A stretch of 64,000 bases of DNA from Dendrolimus kikuchii (GCA_019925095.2 CM034405.1:11418401-11482400), one strand, 5' to 3'. Positions 1-12,218 are shown, counted from the stretch's first letter. Numbers and translations are program-made. The notes: generated from the letters alone by a model not told the origin.

Positions 1-508
1 TAGGGATGGAATAAAATTAATTATATACGGGAATGGAATTAGGAGATAAAATAGGGGGAGGAGGAAGGGGGCCCTCAGACTCTTAACTCATCGTATAAAA
101 CACGGTTTTTTACTACTCTACTATCACCGTGAGAAACAATACCCCTTGTAATAATATATCATAATGAGTTTAGCGTTTAAGAACTAATAACAAATATATT
201 GCATTTAGATAATTAAGAGTGCGGACCTAAAGTCTGTAGTAGCAGAAATAAACAAAAAAATAGTCTTAACAAGTTTTGTAACCTGTTCACCATATATATG
301 GCTAAAGTTTAAATCTTTTATAAATACTCATTAGTAACAAGGGCTCGAGATATCCATTTTCTAGGTCGACGTAAATGGTCTTGTTACATAAGTATTTTTA
401 CGTTTAATGGGTACAAATTAACTCAATTTAACAGGGTTTTTGTACGTAATATCATTATCTCGAGAGATATTAATAAGAGATTGAATGGAACTGGCATTTT
501 AGGGATTT
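1..508. other. AT-rich sequence, no feature recognised
   Basis: I see no coding exon, RNA gene or recognisable repeat here. A short purine-rich run lies near 45-75. The small open frame that follows at 509-748 has no codon bias or recognisable motif and is treated as chance. Confidence 0.5.
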
Positions 509-770
509 TTGATATTAGATATTCATTTATTAAATTTTGTTGTTAATATTCATTTTTGGTTGTTTCTTCCTTATAAACACTTTTGTATATATATTATGAA
601 TTTTCGACAGAAAACAGGTTTTATTGAGAAACTTGTAATGTTTTGTATTACAGTTAGTATTTTCAAAACTAAACACTGGATGTGGCTGTTTGGCTATCGT
701 GTGGTATATATGTTACTAGGTTACTACTCGTGCGTAGCTCTGGTTTAAAAAGCAAGCATTGATACTGGTT

Positions 771-1341
771 ACATTGTATTAAAATTTAATGTTAATGGTG
801 TTTGCCTCCGGAAGAGTCACTTTATTTTATATCGGAAATTATCCCATCTCCCGAGATAAAAAGTATCTATGCCCATTTTTTGTACTAACTACATATGTAC
901 AAAATTACAGAAAATCGACCAAAATGACCAATATGACCAAAATTATCAAAGCTACCAAAATTACCAAAATGATCAAAATTACCAAATTAAGCAAAATACG
1001 AAAATGGTGAATCACAAAAAAAAATCAAAACCTGTCCTACTTTATTATAGATTTATGTAAAGGTTATTCTAGAAATAGGATAGGTTTTGATTGATTAATA
1101 CCGGACATTGGGACGTCCGGTATTAAAATTATATACATACGGACTTTATATAGAGACAAATATATTTTTATCCCGGAAACTATGTAATTTTTCGGGATAA
1201 ACGAATCCTATGTTTCTCCTCGGCATCGAAAATATATAAATATACTGAGTTTCAGCCAAATCGGCCCAGTAAATTTTCCTTGGAAAGGTAACACAAACAG
1301 ACAAACAGAGTTACTTGCGCATTTATGATATTAATTGGAAT
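771..1341 (+). repeat. Dispersed repeat family Z, copy 1
   Basis: This copy shares its order of parts with the copies at 46147-47208 and 47300-48078. It has a left block (ttacattgtattaaa, then tttgcctccggaagagtcac), a degenerate 9-bp minisatellite, and a right block with cgggataaa, ctgagtttcagccaaatcgg and a terminus resembling cagagttacttgcgcatttatgatatt. The class is unknown to me. The right block resembles sequence very widespread in Lepidoptera. Confidence 0.7.
903..1010 (+). repeat. 9-bp minisatellite, unit like gaccaaaat
   Basis: Roughly a dozen degenerate units of the type gaccaaaat / taccaaaat run in tandem inside the family Z copy. Because 9 bp is three codons, the array gives open frames rich in T-K-I or N-D-Q-Y. 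These are not taken as genes. Confidence 0.75.
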
Positions 1342-1599
1342 GTATGTATGTATATATTTTATTCCCCTCCTTATATTCTCTACTTTAAGTTACTCGGAGA
1401 TTATTAATTCACTGGTCCACTTGGTAGTAAGTGTAAGCGACTCGGTCTGGTGCCTATCACGTTGAGTTTGTAGATATTTCCCGTTCACAATAAATGAAGT
1501 GAATTTTCAGGGGGCAAATAGTACTGCCATAAAAATTTAACACAATGTAACCTATAGGTATTAAGGCCTGATCTTTAAACAAGAGGTACGCACCAAAGT

Positions 1600-1890
1600 G
1601 TGACCCGCAGCGTAGCCGAGGGATATACACTCTAGTATATCTATAATATTATACAATTGTACAAGTGTAATCTTTTGTTTCTTGCATTTTTTGTGTTTGT
1701 GTGTTTGTTCGGGATTCAAGTAAAACTATTGGCCCGATTTCGATGCGATTTTCGCTGATCAATAGTATGTTCCCGGAATTACAATCAGCGGTACTTTATA
1801 TCCCGAGCACTTGATTTTATATTTATCAAAATAACTGTAATCTTTGTTACCTGTCTAACGTGGACAAAGTTGCGGGCAAATGCTAGTTTA
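1600..1890 (-). repeat. Dispersed repeat family Y, copy on minus strand
   Basis: The plus strand reads as the complement of the other Y copies: gttcgggattcaagtaaaactattggcccgatttcgatgcgattttcgctgatc, here broken into shorter matches, and later gtggacaaagttgcgggcaaatgctag. Other Y copies lie near 2465-2760, 9780-10140, 13775-14240, 21130-21610, 33505-33780 and 36625-36715. The family is unclassified and has no coding potential. Confidence 0.6.
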
Positions 1891-2018
1891 TAATATAACC
1901 TCCTATGTTTCTGAGATAACTATGACAAACAGACGTCGGAAATAGTGATTTCTTTTTATAAATAGATGTCGGAGTTCCAAAAATAACATAAGATCAGTTA
2001 AAGTTAGTGCAATAAAGG

Positions 2019-2222
2019 TTGTTCATGCTTTATGTTGCAAATTGCTCAAGTGAAAAGCTTAAGGAAACGGCAAAACATTTCAAAAGTCAACACAATGTGT
2101 GTATCTTTGAGACAGCGCTCTTTCGAGGAAGGCAACATTTTGCTGGCAAGAGGTGTTATATTAATCAGGCTGTCATGATGGCTGGCTGCACGCCTATTGT
2201 GCGTGCTCTTCCACTCCGCTGA
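2019..2222 (+). other. Small open frame, 67 codons, unrecognised
   Basis: An open frame with two Cys/His-containing stretches, somewhat richer in GC than its flanks. I recognise no family and see no splice acceptor, donor or poly(A) signal placed to make it a gene. It could be the edge of an old element or chance. It is listed only because the local composition rises. Confidence 0.15.
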
Positions 2223-2464
2223 AATATCCAAGAAAGGCAAGAAGGGTAATGTTTCTGCCCCTTGGAGCTCAATTCAGGTCTTAGCCTTTCATGTTGAGGT
2301 GTATTAACAAGCTAACAACTTCGTGGAATATTCTTTTTTACGATAATTTTAGTTCCGGAGATTAATGAAGCTGCTTTATTGTGTTCCAAACCTTTCATAT
2401 TGACTAGTATAGGTGTAGAGTGAAAACAGTTAAGATTTGATAACCAAAGTACAAAAACAGTGGA

Positions 2465-2760
2465 CGTTAAAGTATCGTTTTAATGAAAACTGTGCCGGAA
2501 TAAGCTAATTTTTATGCCCCCGAACAACTTCAAATCGCTCCCGAGATAAGTCACGCGGAATTCCTAGGATAAATAGTAGCGCAGATTTTAAGTCTAAGAA
2601 TTTGCTGTCGATTAGCGGAAACCGCATCGAAATCGGCCTAGTCGTTTTTACGTAAATCGCGCACAAACATACAAACAGACAAGAAGTCTAAAAAAATTGA
2701 GTCGTGTTGTCCGTCGTTTATATTGTCCATTCCAGTTGTTTTTTTAATAGCGTCAAAGTA
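2465..2760 (+). repeat. Dispersed repeat family Y, plus-strand copy
   Basis: Shows gtgccggaataagctaatttt, cccgaacaacttcaaa, the ctcccgagataag block, aagaatttgctgtcgatt and aatcggcctagtcg in the order seen in the other Y copies. It ends in gtgttgtccgtcgtttatattgtcc, which matches the left edges of the minus-strand copies at 9815 and 13785. Confidence 0.65.
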
Positions 2761-4138
2761 CAGACATGGCATGTTTAGAATTTTATAATTATAAATATAC
2801 ATTGAGAAAAGGAGCAACAAAGTTTTGTTCACTATCATTGTGTATACCTCCATAACTAGTTTATCACTCGCTATTTCTAAAACCAAGCTCAAATAATATT
2901 GTTTTAAGATCTAATGTTGTGTTCACATTATATATAGTAAGTATACCATCATTCGAAGTAAAAAAAATAAAAGTGTTACATAACTACTTCGTACACATAA
3001 TACACGCATGTCTGTCTAAAAGCACATATCAATGTCATGAAGAGGTATTATACAATTACATTTACATTGCAGGTACGCTTGTATCTCTAAACTTGCATCG
3101 TTAGTGCGTCAACGTAGACCCAAGTCTCGCATGCGTCAAGAACTGCCTCTTCACGCTTCGTTACTTCACTTTGATCTTAGTTTTGATTGTTGTTTCTTCA
3201 ATTAGAACAGTACTAAATGTTACTTGTTCGCAATCCCTTGATTAAACCGGCTCTCTGTATTACCTGAGCTGAGAAAGTCAAACCGTAAAATATAATTTTA
3301 CTGCTAACGTATACACTTTAATTAATTGCTCATTCTAATAACTAACTCTCTAAATTAACATCGGAAGAGTTGAGCAACGCTGGGCATCATTGGAGCTGCA
3401 GCCTAAATAGGGTAAAACAACCATTCATCGAAAAACTTATTTAGTTTAAATTTTCCATCAAAATTTAATTTATATCTTGTTGAAGATTTTTCATTTCCCA
3501 ACATAAAAACGTGCCCCTGTTTACATCTAGACTGTTAACATAACTTTGAAATTGTATTAAAAACGCATCGACTCTTTGTGTTTATACATTTTATTTCTTT
3601 TTGAGTGAAAGATTGAAGTCTTTACGAGTCTCGTATAAGTTTTTTAATTTTTTGAGTGGTTTTGTTTATAAAAATATGGTTTATTTATTAAAAAAATAAA
3701 AGCGAGACAAGAATATTCTGTGGCAACAGCTAGTCATGTATGTTTTAGTTTTGAGGATTAAGAGTTTTCTGTTCGATTGTAATTCGTCACCTTAGTAACA
3801 CAGAAACGTATTTCGTTTTTAACCAACTTCCAAAAGGAGGAGGTTCTTAATTCGTCTTTTTCTTTTTCTCCAATTTGATATTGTTAGCTGTTACATATAT
3901 TCGTTCAGATAAGTTTTTGTTTTAATTACGCATAATATATATACGTCAACCTCCAATTTAGAAATAAAGCGTACTCAAGAAACATGTCTTTGTGACTAAA
4001 TAGAACTTGTCAGTTTCAGATAGGTAGGAGGCATAGTTAACTAACTGAAATTGATAAAAGTGGAGACGTTTTTGTGTTACTACGGGGACAAATTTACTGT
4101 ATTCAGTGATACTATCAGTGATAGATCACTTTACCCGA
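2761..4138. other. AT-rich sequence with one short repeat fragment
   Basis: No convincing gene. Near 3819-3855 the string ttaaccaacttccaaaaggagg is a diverged left end of the accgactt MITE family found at 22800-23020 and 25985-26030. Confidence 0.4.
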
Positions 4139-4229
4139 TCAGTACAACAAACAGCCAAGTACAAATATTGTACGTTGTTTAGCCCGAGAACTAGAGTTCC
4201 ATCCGTCAGCGTGGAGTTGAAAAGGTAAA
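4139..4229 (+). other. Possible non-coding first exon with initiator and splice donor
   Basis: A TCAGT arthropod-type initiator (gatcagtac at about 4137-4145) is followed by about 90 bp of moderate GC and then gttgaaaag|gtaaatg, a usable splice donor at 4230. No open frame begins here, so it would be 5' UTR. The evidence is motif spacing only and could be chance. Confidence 0.2.
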
Positions 4230-4758
4230 TGAGATGCGACGGGGATCGCGAGGACATTGTTTAAAGTCAAACTCATCCTGCTGTTCGCTGTAAAGTTCAC
4301 TTTTAATTTCGGAACGAGCTCCAGGCCTAGGCTACATTCACATTGTGTACCTACGTGTCAAGCTTTTAGTGTTATTTAAAACACGTTTACATATTATCTA
4401 AAATGAAAAAAAATATAACAGCAATGAAGTCTATTTCAAAATGAAAATTGAACCAATTTCAGAAAGATATTATTAGCAAAGTGATTTAACGTAAACAGTG
4501 TTTTAACATAATATTATCCAAGTGTATGTAAGAATAATTTTAAAACATGAATATAATTAAAAATCAGATTTTCATTTTTATATGCAATCCTAGCAATTTT
4601 AAGACTTTCGAAAAATATATTTGTTTATCTAAAATGTATCGTAAAACGAGATACGAGAAATAACCCAAACGGTCAGCAATAATTGCAACAAAATCTTTAT
4701 TTATATCAAATATTTATAAATGATGAGAACTCTGACTTTGGAAACAAGAATAGCAAAA

Positions 4759-5158
4759 TCTATATATATAAAAATCAGTTGCTGTTCGTTAGTCTCGCTA
4801 AAACTCGAGAACGGCTGGATTGATTTGGCTAATTTTGGTTTTAAATTATTTGTGGAAGTCCAGGGGGGAAGGTTTAAAAGGTGAGTAAATATGAAAAAAA
4901 TGCTTGGAATATAGTAAAAACAACAATTACGCTTTCCCTTAGAAATTCCTGCCTGTCAAATATTTGATATTCGTCCCATCGTTTAGAAATCAATTATATT
5001 TAAAAGTCGTTCAGAAATCAAATTAAATTTAAAAGTGAGGTTTTTTTCATTAATTTGGGTTTTGAATGTCAAACGTTTGATGTTCATCCCGTCGTTCAGA
5101 AATCAACGTTTTTTATTTATTGATTCTGAGGCGGTACTAAGTTTGCCGTGTCAGCTAG
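4759..5158 (+). mobile_element. Helitron-like non-autonomous element, 400 bp
   Basis: The element starts TC (tctatatatataaaaatcag) directly after an A and ends CTAG directly before a T, the termini and A|T target of Helitrons. A short hairpin (gcgg...ccgt) lies just before the 3' CTAG. It has no coding capacity. The body contains an internal direct repeat (tcgtcccatcgtttagaaatcaa type at about 4971 and 5088). A 187-bp relative is at 29935-30121. Confidence 0.65.
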
Positions 5159-6110
5159 TTCTAAATAAAATTTAACTGGTTGTGTATAAAATAGCTCCAA
5201 AAATGGTTTTAAATAAGATCCGTTGATTAATTTTCAAGATATGGGGGGTAATAAAGATTTTTTTTAAATACATTAATAACATTCGTAACCAATTGGAAAC
5301 CTTTCACTGTAGGTAGAATTGGTTGATTTGTTTCGTTCTTATTTAATCGTTATTATAAACGTAATAACGACAATGAATGAGTCCGCAGCTGGATGTTTAT
5401 TTCTACTAGTATTTTTTTTACAAAGCTACCATGTCTAGTAGCAATTAAGCAAAATTGTGTAAGCCTCTAACTCAGTGTTAACTGTGTGCCATCTCCACAC
5501 AATGCCGTCCCGGAAATGACCCGGCGGTCGCTTCCGACGTTAGTGCATTGTCCACCCACACCTACCCTACGTCCTTTATTGTTTTACTGTTTGCTAGAAA
5601 AAAAGTTCACGTGTGTTACGCAACGAGGTAGATAGATGTCCACTTATCACTCCATTGTGAGTCGTAAGTTCAAGTGTGTTACGCATCGAGCTTGATAAAG
5701 GTTCTTAAGTCACCTTATTGTGATTTTATTTATTAGGGTCACTTAGCCATTTGAGCAGAAAGAGATGATGAGATGAAATGAAGAGAGAGGTGGTAGAGAT
5801 TAAACATAATTCAAACGATATCGGTTTGAACATTGCCTGTTGAAGTAGTTTTCTAGATAGGGGGGTAACATCGATAAAAAAATATTAAGGTTACGTATGT
5901 CAAAAAGCAAACAGCTGAAATTCACTCCCCTCACTACAGACTCCATCATTGTTTATGGACATCGTCATACTTGGCCCATTTTATTAAAACAAGGGAAAAC
6001 ATTTATTTGTAAGCAATTAATTAAGCGGGGTACAGGGCGCGATCACAAAGCGTTTTAAAATAATTTGTTCCAGTAATTTCTTTCGTTTCATATAATTTTG
6101 CAGTTGAGCC
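5159..6110. other. AT-rich sequence with a degenerate tandem repeat
   Basis: No gene seen. Around 5605-5735 two imperfect units of about 65 bp occur side by side, both containing gttcaCgTGTGTTACGCAaCGAG-like sequence and a following ccttattgtga-like end. I do not recognise the unit. Confidence 0.4.
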
Positions 6111-6117
6111 GTGGGTC

Positions 6118-6210
6118 CAAACAAAAGAATGAGTAATGACTTTATGAAACAAAGTTGTAATTTTCGAGAAACTTCCGCGCCGCACTACAAGGGCCCGCGC
6201 CGTTATCTTG
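6118..6210 (+). repeat. Short dispersed repeat, partner at 9048-9130
   Basis: acaaaagaatgagtaatg and the following tttatgaaacaaagtt are repeated with few changes at 9048-9100, and both are followed by gagaaactt and caaggg. The class is unknown. The 77-codon open frame across 6111-6344 runs through this repeat and is not supported as a gene. Confidence 0.5.
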
Positions 6211-6575
6211 TGATTTGTGCGCTTTGCCTTCCGCTCAAAGTTACCTTCTCGACGCTTTTCTTAATCGATCCAAGAGTGTTTTTTTTTGGGATTTTAGATC
6301 CCATTCTTAAGAAACTCGAGTTTTGTACGTGGTGTCACTCGTAGGCTTCTGTTCCGGATTATGGATTCAGATCTCATTTTTTACATGATAAGTAGAATCT
6401 AACGGCCATCCTATTTATTTCAACTAATTGTGTAAAGTTTTAAATTGGTACCCTGTTTTCTAATACAAAGAGTATCAAAAGTGACGTCAAAAGTATATTA
6501 TATATATGCAGGTTAAAAATACGGTGTTAACATAACAAATTATCTGATATTGAAAATACCAATGACAATACAATC

Positions 6576-6576
<1 letters not shown>

Positions 6577-6606
<30 letters not shown>
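6577..6606. repeat. (AC)15 dinucleotide microsatellite
   Basis: An uninterrupted AC run. Confidence 0.97.
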
Positions 6607-6608
<2 letters not shown>

Positions 6609-6759
6609 ATAATATATATCTTTACTTAATTATAATATGTAATCAAAAAGTCATTGAGAAAAAGTCACCAATTATTTTTAAGAAAACTGATTAAGTCTAG
6701 ATAATACTATATATATAAAGACTAAACGATACCCCACATGCCAAGTAATGGAAAAGAAA

Positions 6760-7070
6760 AAATAAAGATTTTTGACACCTCATAAACGTTTCCCTGCTGG
6801 GCTCGGGCCTCCCATTATAGGGGAACGAACAGTATACCCACCACGCTTGTGCAAGGCGACTTGGCGGGTTTGACACATCGATTATCACTATGTGCAGGTT
6901 TCATCACGTTCCTCACCTTCACCGTTGTTGGCACGTGATAATTGTAACAATATGCACATTAGGTCAGAAAACTGCCTTAGTGGTGCATGCGTTTTGGCCA
7001 CGATTCGAACCCCCGCGCCCTTTGAGATTGGGACGCGTTCGTTAGCCAGTACGCTACCACGATTTCTACT
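6760..7070 (-). mobile_element. tRNA-derived SINE
   Basis: Read on the minus strand, the right end holds a pol III A-box-like tagcgtactgg and, about 45 nt later, a B-box ggttcgaatc, spaced as in a tRNA. The non-tRNA body then runs left and includes the complement of ccaccacgcttgtgcaaggcgacttgg and ctgctgggctcgggcctcccat, shown here in part. A partial relative lies at 60595-60730. The family resembles SINEs common in Lepidoptera. The 60- and 63-codon frames over it are chance. Confidence 0.65.
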
Positions 7071-7660
7071 TTAAAGAACTAGCGAGTTACAAAAAAATAT
7101 TTTTGAGAAATTGTACGCCGCATTTTCAACAAACTGTTGGAATTATATTATCTTTCAATTAATCTTAATTTTATTTTAATATTATTTCACTTCAGCGGTG
7201 TGTAGCGGCATAAAAATTCACCTTCCTGATAAATTTTAATAATGTAGAAACAACAATCTTAAGACTGATAAAACTTAACATAGTCAGACAGACGAACTGA
7301 CGGACTTGGTGATTTTATATTATGGTTTTGTTTCTGGTAAGATGACTACAGAATCCTAAAAATAAACTAATAGCAATGATATTATTTCAAAATACCATAT
7401 TTGGTTGTTCAACATAGTAACATATGAAATATGATATTTTAATGTATTAGCCTGGTCCCACTGACAATAAAATTTATTTGTGACAACACTGAAATAGTAA
7501 AATTCTTTTTCTTCCCGTAAATTTACTATTTTCACATCTATTAACCAAACTAAATTAAAGTTTCTTTACTATATTTGACAGTAAAAGTGGTCCTTGGAGC
7601 CAAATATGACCCAACGACCTATGAATTATAATGTAATAATAGCGACCTAAATCGATTATT
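7071..7660. other. AT-rich sequence, no feature recognised
   Basis: No splice-flanked open frame or named repeat found. Confidence 0.4.
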
Positions 7661-7661
7661 T

Positions 7662-7902
7662 TTACTTGCCCAGTAGTAGGGTATTTGCCCGCCTGGATGG
7701 CTATCACCCTTGGTCTAGAGTATGCTGCCATAACGACCTTGAATTGGGTTTCGGCGTTAGTGACCAGGTTCCAGTCTCCCTTTGGAGAGCAGCAGCGCAG
7801 TTGTGGCGCCTTTGGTGTTACAAATGTCCATAGGCGATGGTAATCGTTTTCCATCAGGTGGGCCGTCTGCCTGTCTGCCAAACTCGTGCAATAAAAAAAC
7901 TT
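7662..7902 (+). mobile_element. SINE-like retroposon S1, 5'-truncated
   Basis: S1 is the commonest short repeat in the window. Diagnostic pieces are gggtatttgcccgcctggatgg, cctttggtgttacaaatgtc, ataggcgatggtaa, ccatcaggtgggccgtctgcc and a 3' end of cgtgcaataaaaaa. The A-tail implies retroposition. The 3' half is also found after LINE coding ends (57030-57130, 31735-31870), so S1 probably borrows a LINE tail. The 108-codon minus frame over it is a shadow. Confidence 0.75.
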
Positions 7903-8232
7903 GGCTATAATGTTCAGTATGTACTCGTCTGAATTTTATAAGATAATTACAATAAGTAAAATACTGGGCAGACGGCGATATTTTAAAACAATGTTCTCCA
8001 GCTTATAAAGGCATGAGTAATGAAAGTAGATTAACGAGGGACGGTTCTAAGGCTTTATCGCTATTTTTCGCGTTTCTAAACAACAACGGGATATTTCTGT
8101 CGGGCACTTCATTTGTCAAATGTTTAAAGAATACTAATTCAACGGAACGGAATGATACTTTGTATATCTGTATTGTAAAAATATATAATACATTCACGTA
8201 AAGAAGTACTATATCATGGTTACAATCAAGTA

Positions 8233-8369
8233 CATACATACATACATAACTTCACGCCAGTTCCCTTGCGGGGTAGGCACGAACCACAGAGTGCCATTTA
8301 GGCTTATTCTTACACACCTCACTTGCCTCTTTGACATTCATAACTCTTGTCAATTAAGAGTTTAATCTT
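8233..8369 (-). mobile_element. RTE-A LINE, 5'-truncated insertion
   Basis: The minus strand carries the last approximately 115 bp of the RTE-A family, ending in tggcgtgaagttatgtatg and a (ATGT)n tail. It is flanked by the 13-bp direct repeat ttacaatcaagta at 8220-8232 and 8370-8382, a target-site duplication. About 20 bp of non-family filler (gattaaactcttaatt) lies at the 5' junction. Confidence 0.85.
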
Positions 8370-8382
8370 TTACAATCAAGTA

Positions 8383-9770
8383 ATGTCATAATATTGCCAT
8401 AGGTGTTATTTTAAAATGGTATTTAAAAAATTATATAAATTATAGATTAATTACCGCTATTGTTATTAATTGATATTCTTTGTTTATTTTAATTTGGATA
8501 ATATAAAGGTTAAATTATATACAATTTCCTAATAATTTTTTTTTAAATAATATATAACTCCCAAATCGCTGTCGGTTGGGAACGTGCCTAAAATTACGTT
8601 TTGTTAGACATAATACATAGCACTAATATTGAATTATTGTAACTATAAAGAGTAGGTATGTACATATTATAAAATTGACTTTGTCAAGAAGTATATTTTG
8701 CATGCCACAACTGAGGCTAAGTGAGTAGAGATTCATACATCCATGTATTAGTATGTATTATATATATATATTGGAGTGATATTTGCGGTAACTATTCAAG
8801 CAAGTAACTATGTTGTGAGGGCTTTGGATAAATAAATACATTATAATACATAGCAAGATACGGTTTGAACCTATTTCAATTTATTTTAAATATGAGATAA
8901 AGCTACGAGTTGCCACGAAGTTGCTTGAAATGAAATCCCTCTTGCTTGCAGCTAACTCTTTGAAATTTTATTGCAAAAAGATTACAATGCTGGTTAATTT
9001 ATACTCAAAATTTGTCTCATCTTGAAAAATTTTCCTTCGCAATCGCCGACAAAAGAATGACTAATGGCTTTATAAAACAAAGTTACAACGAAACTCAGAG
9101 AAACTTTAAAAGCTTTCAAGGGTGTGAAATATTATCTTAGAATTTTCTTTTTGGCGATTATGCGAGTTAGTAATGTTGTGGTTAAATATTAAAATAGATT
9201 TTGAAATTTCTTCTTGAAGTTTTTTAAGATTATATATAAGCCATAGAGAATTTAACTTTTCGAAATTTACTGTCGCATTTAGAGTTTAAAAAACTATTAA
9301 CTTTTTTTGTATTGGTATTTTTAGTATTTAATTTATACGGATACAAGTGCATAGCCTCAATGGTAAACTAGATAGTGGGGTTTGAAGCTAAATAATGGAT
9401 TTAAAAGACAACTCGAAATCAACAAAGTAAAATAATATGTTATGAGCGTTACTCGCCATCACGGAAAACTTACTAACTAGTATTATTCTAATTGTGTGTC
9501 AACGGCAGTCTTATTGATAAAAAGCAATCAAGCGAAAAGAGTACAATGGATAGGCTCAAGTAAACCTATCAGGCTCACTTAAACCTATTTGTTGTACCCT
9601 TGATAGAAAGTAGTTACCGTTGAATTCAGCGGGAATTTGAAGAATACATTATTAGGCCTGTTTGCTAGCTTCGAAATAAAAAAGACCCTTACTGGCAGAA
9701 TATAACCAACCAACTTATTGTAATTTTTTTTTTGTATCTGACCTATATCTATTATATTATAAAATTCTAT
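8383..9770. other. AT-rich sequence; short repeat at 9048-9130
   Basis: Contains the second copy of the repeat at 6118-6210 (acaaaagaatgactaatgg). Otherwise I see no gene, RNA or named element. Confidence 0.4.
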
Positions 9771-9779
9771 ACATTCCGT

Positions 9780-10140
9780 GTGTGTACATTGAAGCTATAA
9801 AAAAAAAGAAATGGAATAGACTATATAAATGATGGAGAACACGATGCATTTTTTTAGATTTCTTGTCCGTGATTCACGTAAAAACTGCTAGGCCAATTTT
9901 GATGCGGTTTTCGCTGATCGACAGCTAATTCTTAGACTTAAACTCTGTGCTCTTTTTTATCCTGGGAATCCTGTGGGAACTTTCTTGGGAGCGGTTTGTA
10001 GTTGTTCGGGTGCGTAAAAATTAGCATATTCCGACACAGATTTCACTAAAACAATAGTTGCCGTACTTTGTGTCCCGGGATTCCGGCGGGAATTTCAAGG
10101 CAAGCATGGACGAAGTCGCAGACATATCCTAGTTCGTAAT
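9780..10140 (-). repeat. Dispersed repeat family Y, minus-strand copy
   Basis: Begins with gactatataaatgatggag, shared exactly with 13781-13800, and continues aaaactgctaggccaattttgatgcggttttcgctgatcg (broken here for description) before the gggaatcctgtgggaac and gttgttcgggtgc blocks. It ends near ggacgaagtcgcagacatatcctag. Confidence 0.65.
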
Positions 10141-10274
10141 AAAATCCTTTAACATCTAATCGTACTTAAGATCAATTTAATTATGTAAATACTGCATACG
10201 AAATTATATATTATTTGAATGTTCGGTTTTATTATTTGAATGTATGTATCGTTTGATTGCTTACCAACCCGTCA

Positions 10275-10515
10275 TTAAAAGACTTCAAACGGCGCAAATA
10301 TGGAGCCTTAGGAAAAGGTTACATATTTGTGCCCTTTGGGGTTGAAACATTGTTTCCGTGGGATCCATTCGCAAGACGTCTGTAAGAAAGTTTTTGACAC
10401 TACCCGTAATAAGAAGGCTGGCTCATATTTCGCCCAATAAATAAGCATTGCCATACAGCGTAGCAATGCAGGCAGCCTTTTGGGCACGCTGCCCGCTGGT
10501 AGTGATCTGATATGT
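10275..10515 (+). pseudogene. LINE fragment: C-terminal endonuclease-region remnant
   Basis: Frame one reads LKDFKRRKYGALGKGYIFVP then FGVETLFPWDPFARRL. A second frame then reads AGSYFAQ, a stop, ISIAIQRSNAG and SLLGTLPAGSDLI. These match in order the C-terminal end of the same polyprotein as the ORF at 14935-15446. At least one frameshift and several stops show it is dead. It is a 5'-truncated relic of a non-LTR retroelement. Clade assignment is uncertain. Confidence 0.7.
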
Positions 10516-11069
10516 AATCTACTTTAGACTTAATTATTTAGTGTATATTTATATTTAGGTAATTTTAGGAAGTTTTATTTGGAATATTATTAATGTGACG
10601 AATTAGTGCTTTACCGCTTTAAGATCAATTTGAATTAGAAATTGGCGTAAAAAGTGATACTTCCTTTAATTGCTTTTGCATTCGGGTTTAACTTAAAACT
10701 TTACAGCTACAATCAGTTAGTGAGCCAAATTGCACTCGACAAACTTTATGTTTGAAAATAGCAAGGAACTATTTACAGAAATGTGAACAAATTGTGGTTC
10801 TTACTTTGGGGATAAGCCTGTGTCAATTACGTATTGAGAAGGGTCCGCTGGTCGCGACAAATTGAATGGCCTAAGATGTCGTAGCCGTTCTACTGACTGG
10901 CAATTTTTACCACTAAGGGCTTGGATTATCTGCTTATATGCTGCTATATTTTATCATATTTTCTGCAAATCCAATAGATTGTTGAAATTGATTTTCATTT
11001 CGCTGCACTCACAGTAATACCGTTAGTGCTTGTGTAAAGAAAAATGAATAGGCACTAAGAGCCAATTCA

Positions 11070-11765
11070 TCTACACGGTTACTAATACAGGCGTATCATG
11101 GATATGTTGCCTCTGTCCTTCAACATAGTCTCATTATTTGGGGAAACTCTGTAGACGCAAACGGATGGTTAAAACTAAAAAAAATAAATGCTTAAGAACC
11201 ATACATGGGGCACATGTCTTGGATTCTTGTCGGCCACTATTTAAAAAGTATAAATTATTGACACTTCCATGCTTATATATATATACATGTATATATTATA
11301 ATACAATTTTTGATAAACAATACCCAGTACCTACTGTTTAAAAGAAATCAATACTAACCTCAGAGGATACTGCGTGATCACACAAAGTAAATGGTAGTAC
11401 ATCTATGCAACCTATCTCTACAAAAAATCCATATTATATGGCCACATTAATATATAATAACCTTCCTGAAACATTAGAAGATTTATCATTAAAACGATTT
11501 AAAACTAAATTACACAACTAGTTGATTAACAAATGTTATTATACAATAAATGTTATTTTTGATGACAGTAATAAAATTAAATACAAGTGACATAAAAATT
11601 ATAATTTAGTGAACAAAATGATCTATAATATAGTATTAATTTTACTGTCTTTAAATTTGTACGCCTAATAGGTAAATAACATGTGAAACTGTACATGTCC
11701 TAACATCTATAATGTGTACCACGTTGTTAAGCAAATAAATAAATTGATTGGTTGATTGATTGAAT
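11070..11765 (+). pseudogene. Decayed Jockey-type LINE: end of reverse transcriptase and 3' tail
   Basis: Successive frames give YHGYVASVL, SLIIWGNSVDAN, LRTIHGAHVLDSCRPLFKKY and LLTLPCLYIY, the well-known end of Jockey/CR1-like reverse transcriptases, interrupted by frameshifts and stops. After the coding end comes AT-rich 3' UTR, then gcaaataaataaattgattgg and a (TTGA)n-type tail ending near 11765. It is 5'-truncated and inactive. Confidence 0.75.
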
Positions 11766-12218
11766 ATTATAAATGCGAAAGTATATTATTACCTATTCAG
11801 GGCTAAAAAGCTGAACGTATCCTGAAACTTAGATTTGACGCACTCGTGTTTTAGTGACGTGGGTTAGAATCCTGGATAAAAATTATTCACCATTTAATCA
11901 GTTTTGTGATCACGGTTTAAAGACTTCTCTCTCAAAGAAGTTTTAGAAATTACTTAAACTCTGAGAACATTGATACATTAGTGAAGAATATTATATCACG
12001 TCGAGATAGGAGGCACAAATTTGCGTTTTATGTAATTGACTGACAACTCACCTGTAACCCGAGTCAGTCTTGTGCACGGCCTAATAAATATAGAGTGGGA
12101 AAATAAAAAATATTAAACACTTCATATCTTTACAGTAAAATAACATATTAAATATTTATAGGTTATGAAGTAAAATGTCAATTATCGCCTCATGTCACTG
12201 ACGTGGCACACAGAGGCT

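Noticed and set aside
6990..7065. A functional tRNA gene
   Set aside because: A and B boxes are present, but the acceptor stem and flanks do not close. It is the head of a SINE.
7555..7881. 108-codon minus frame
   Set aside because: A shadow of an S1 copy. The same peptide pattern (LKGDWNLVTNAGTQ) appears at 26033, 43291 and 59912 in either orientation.
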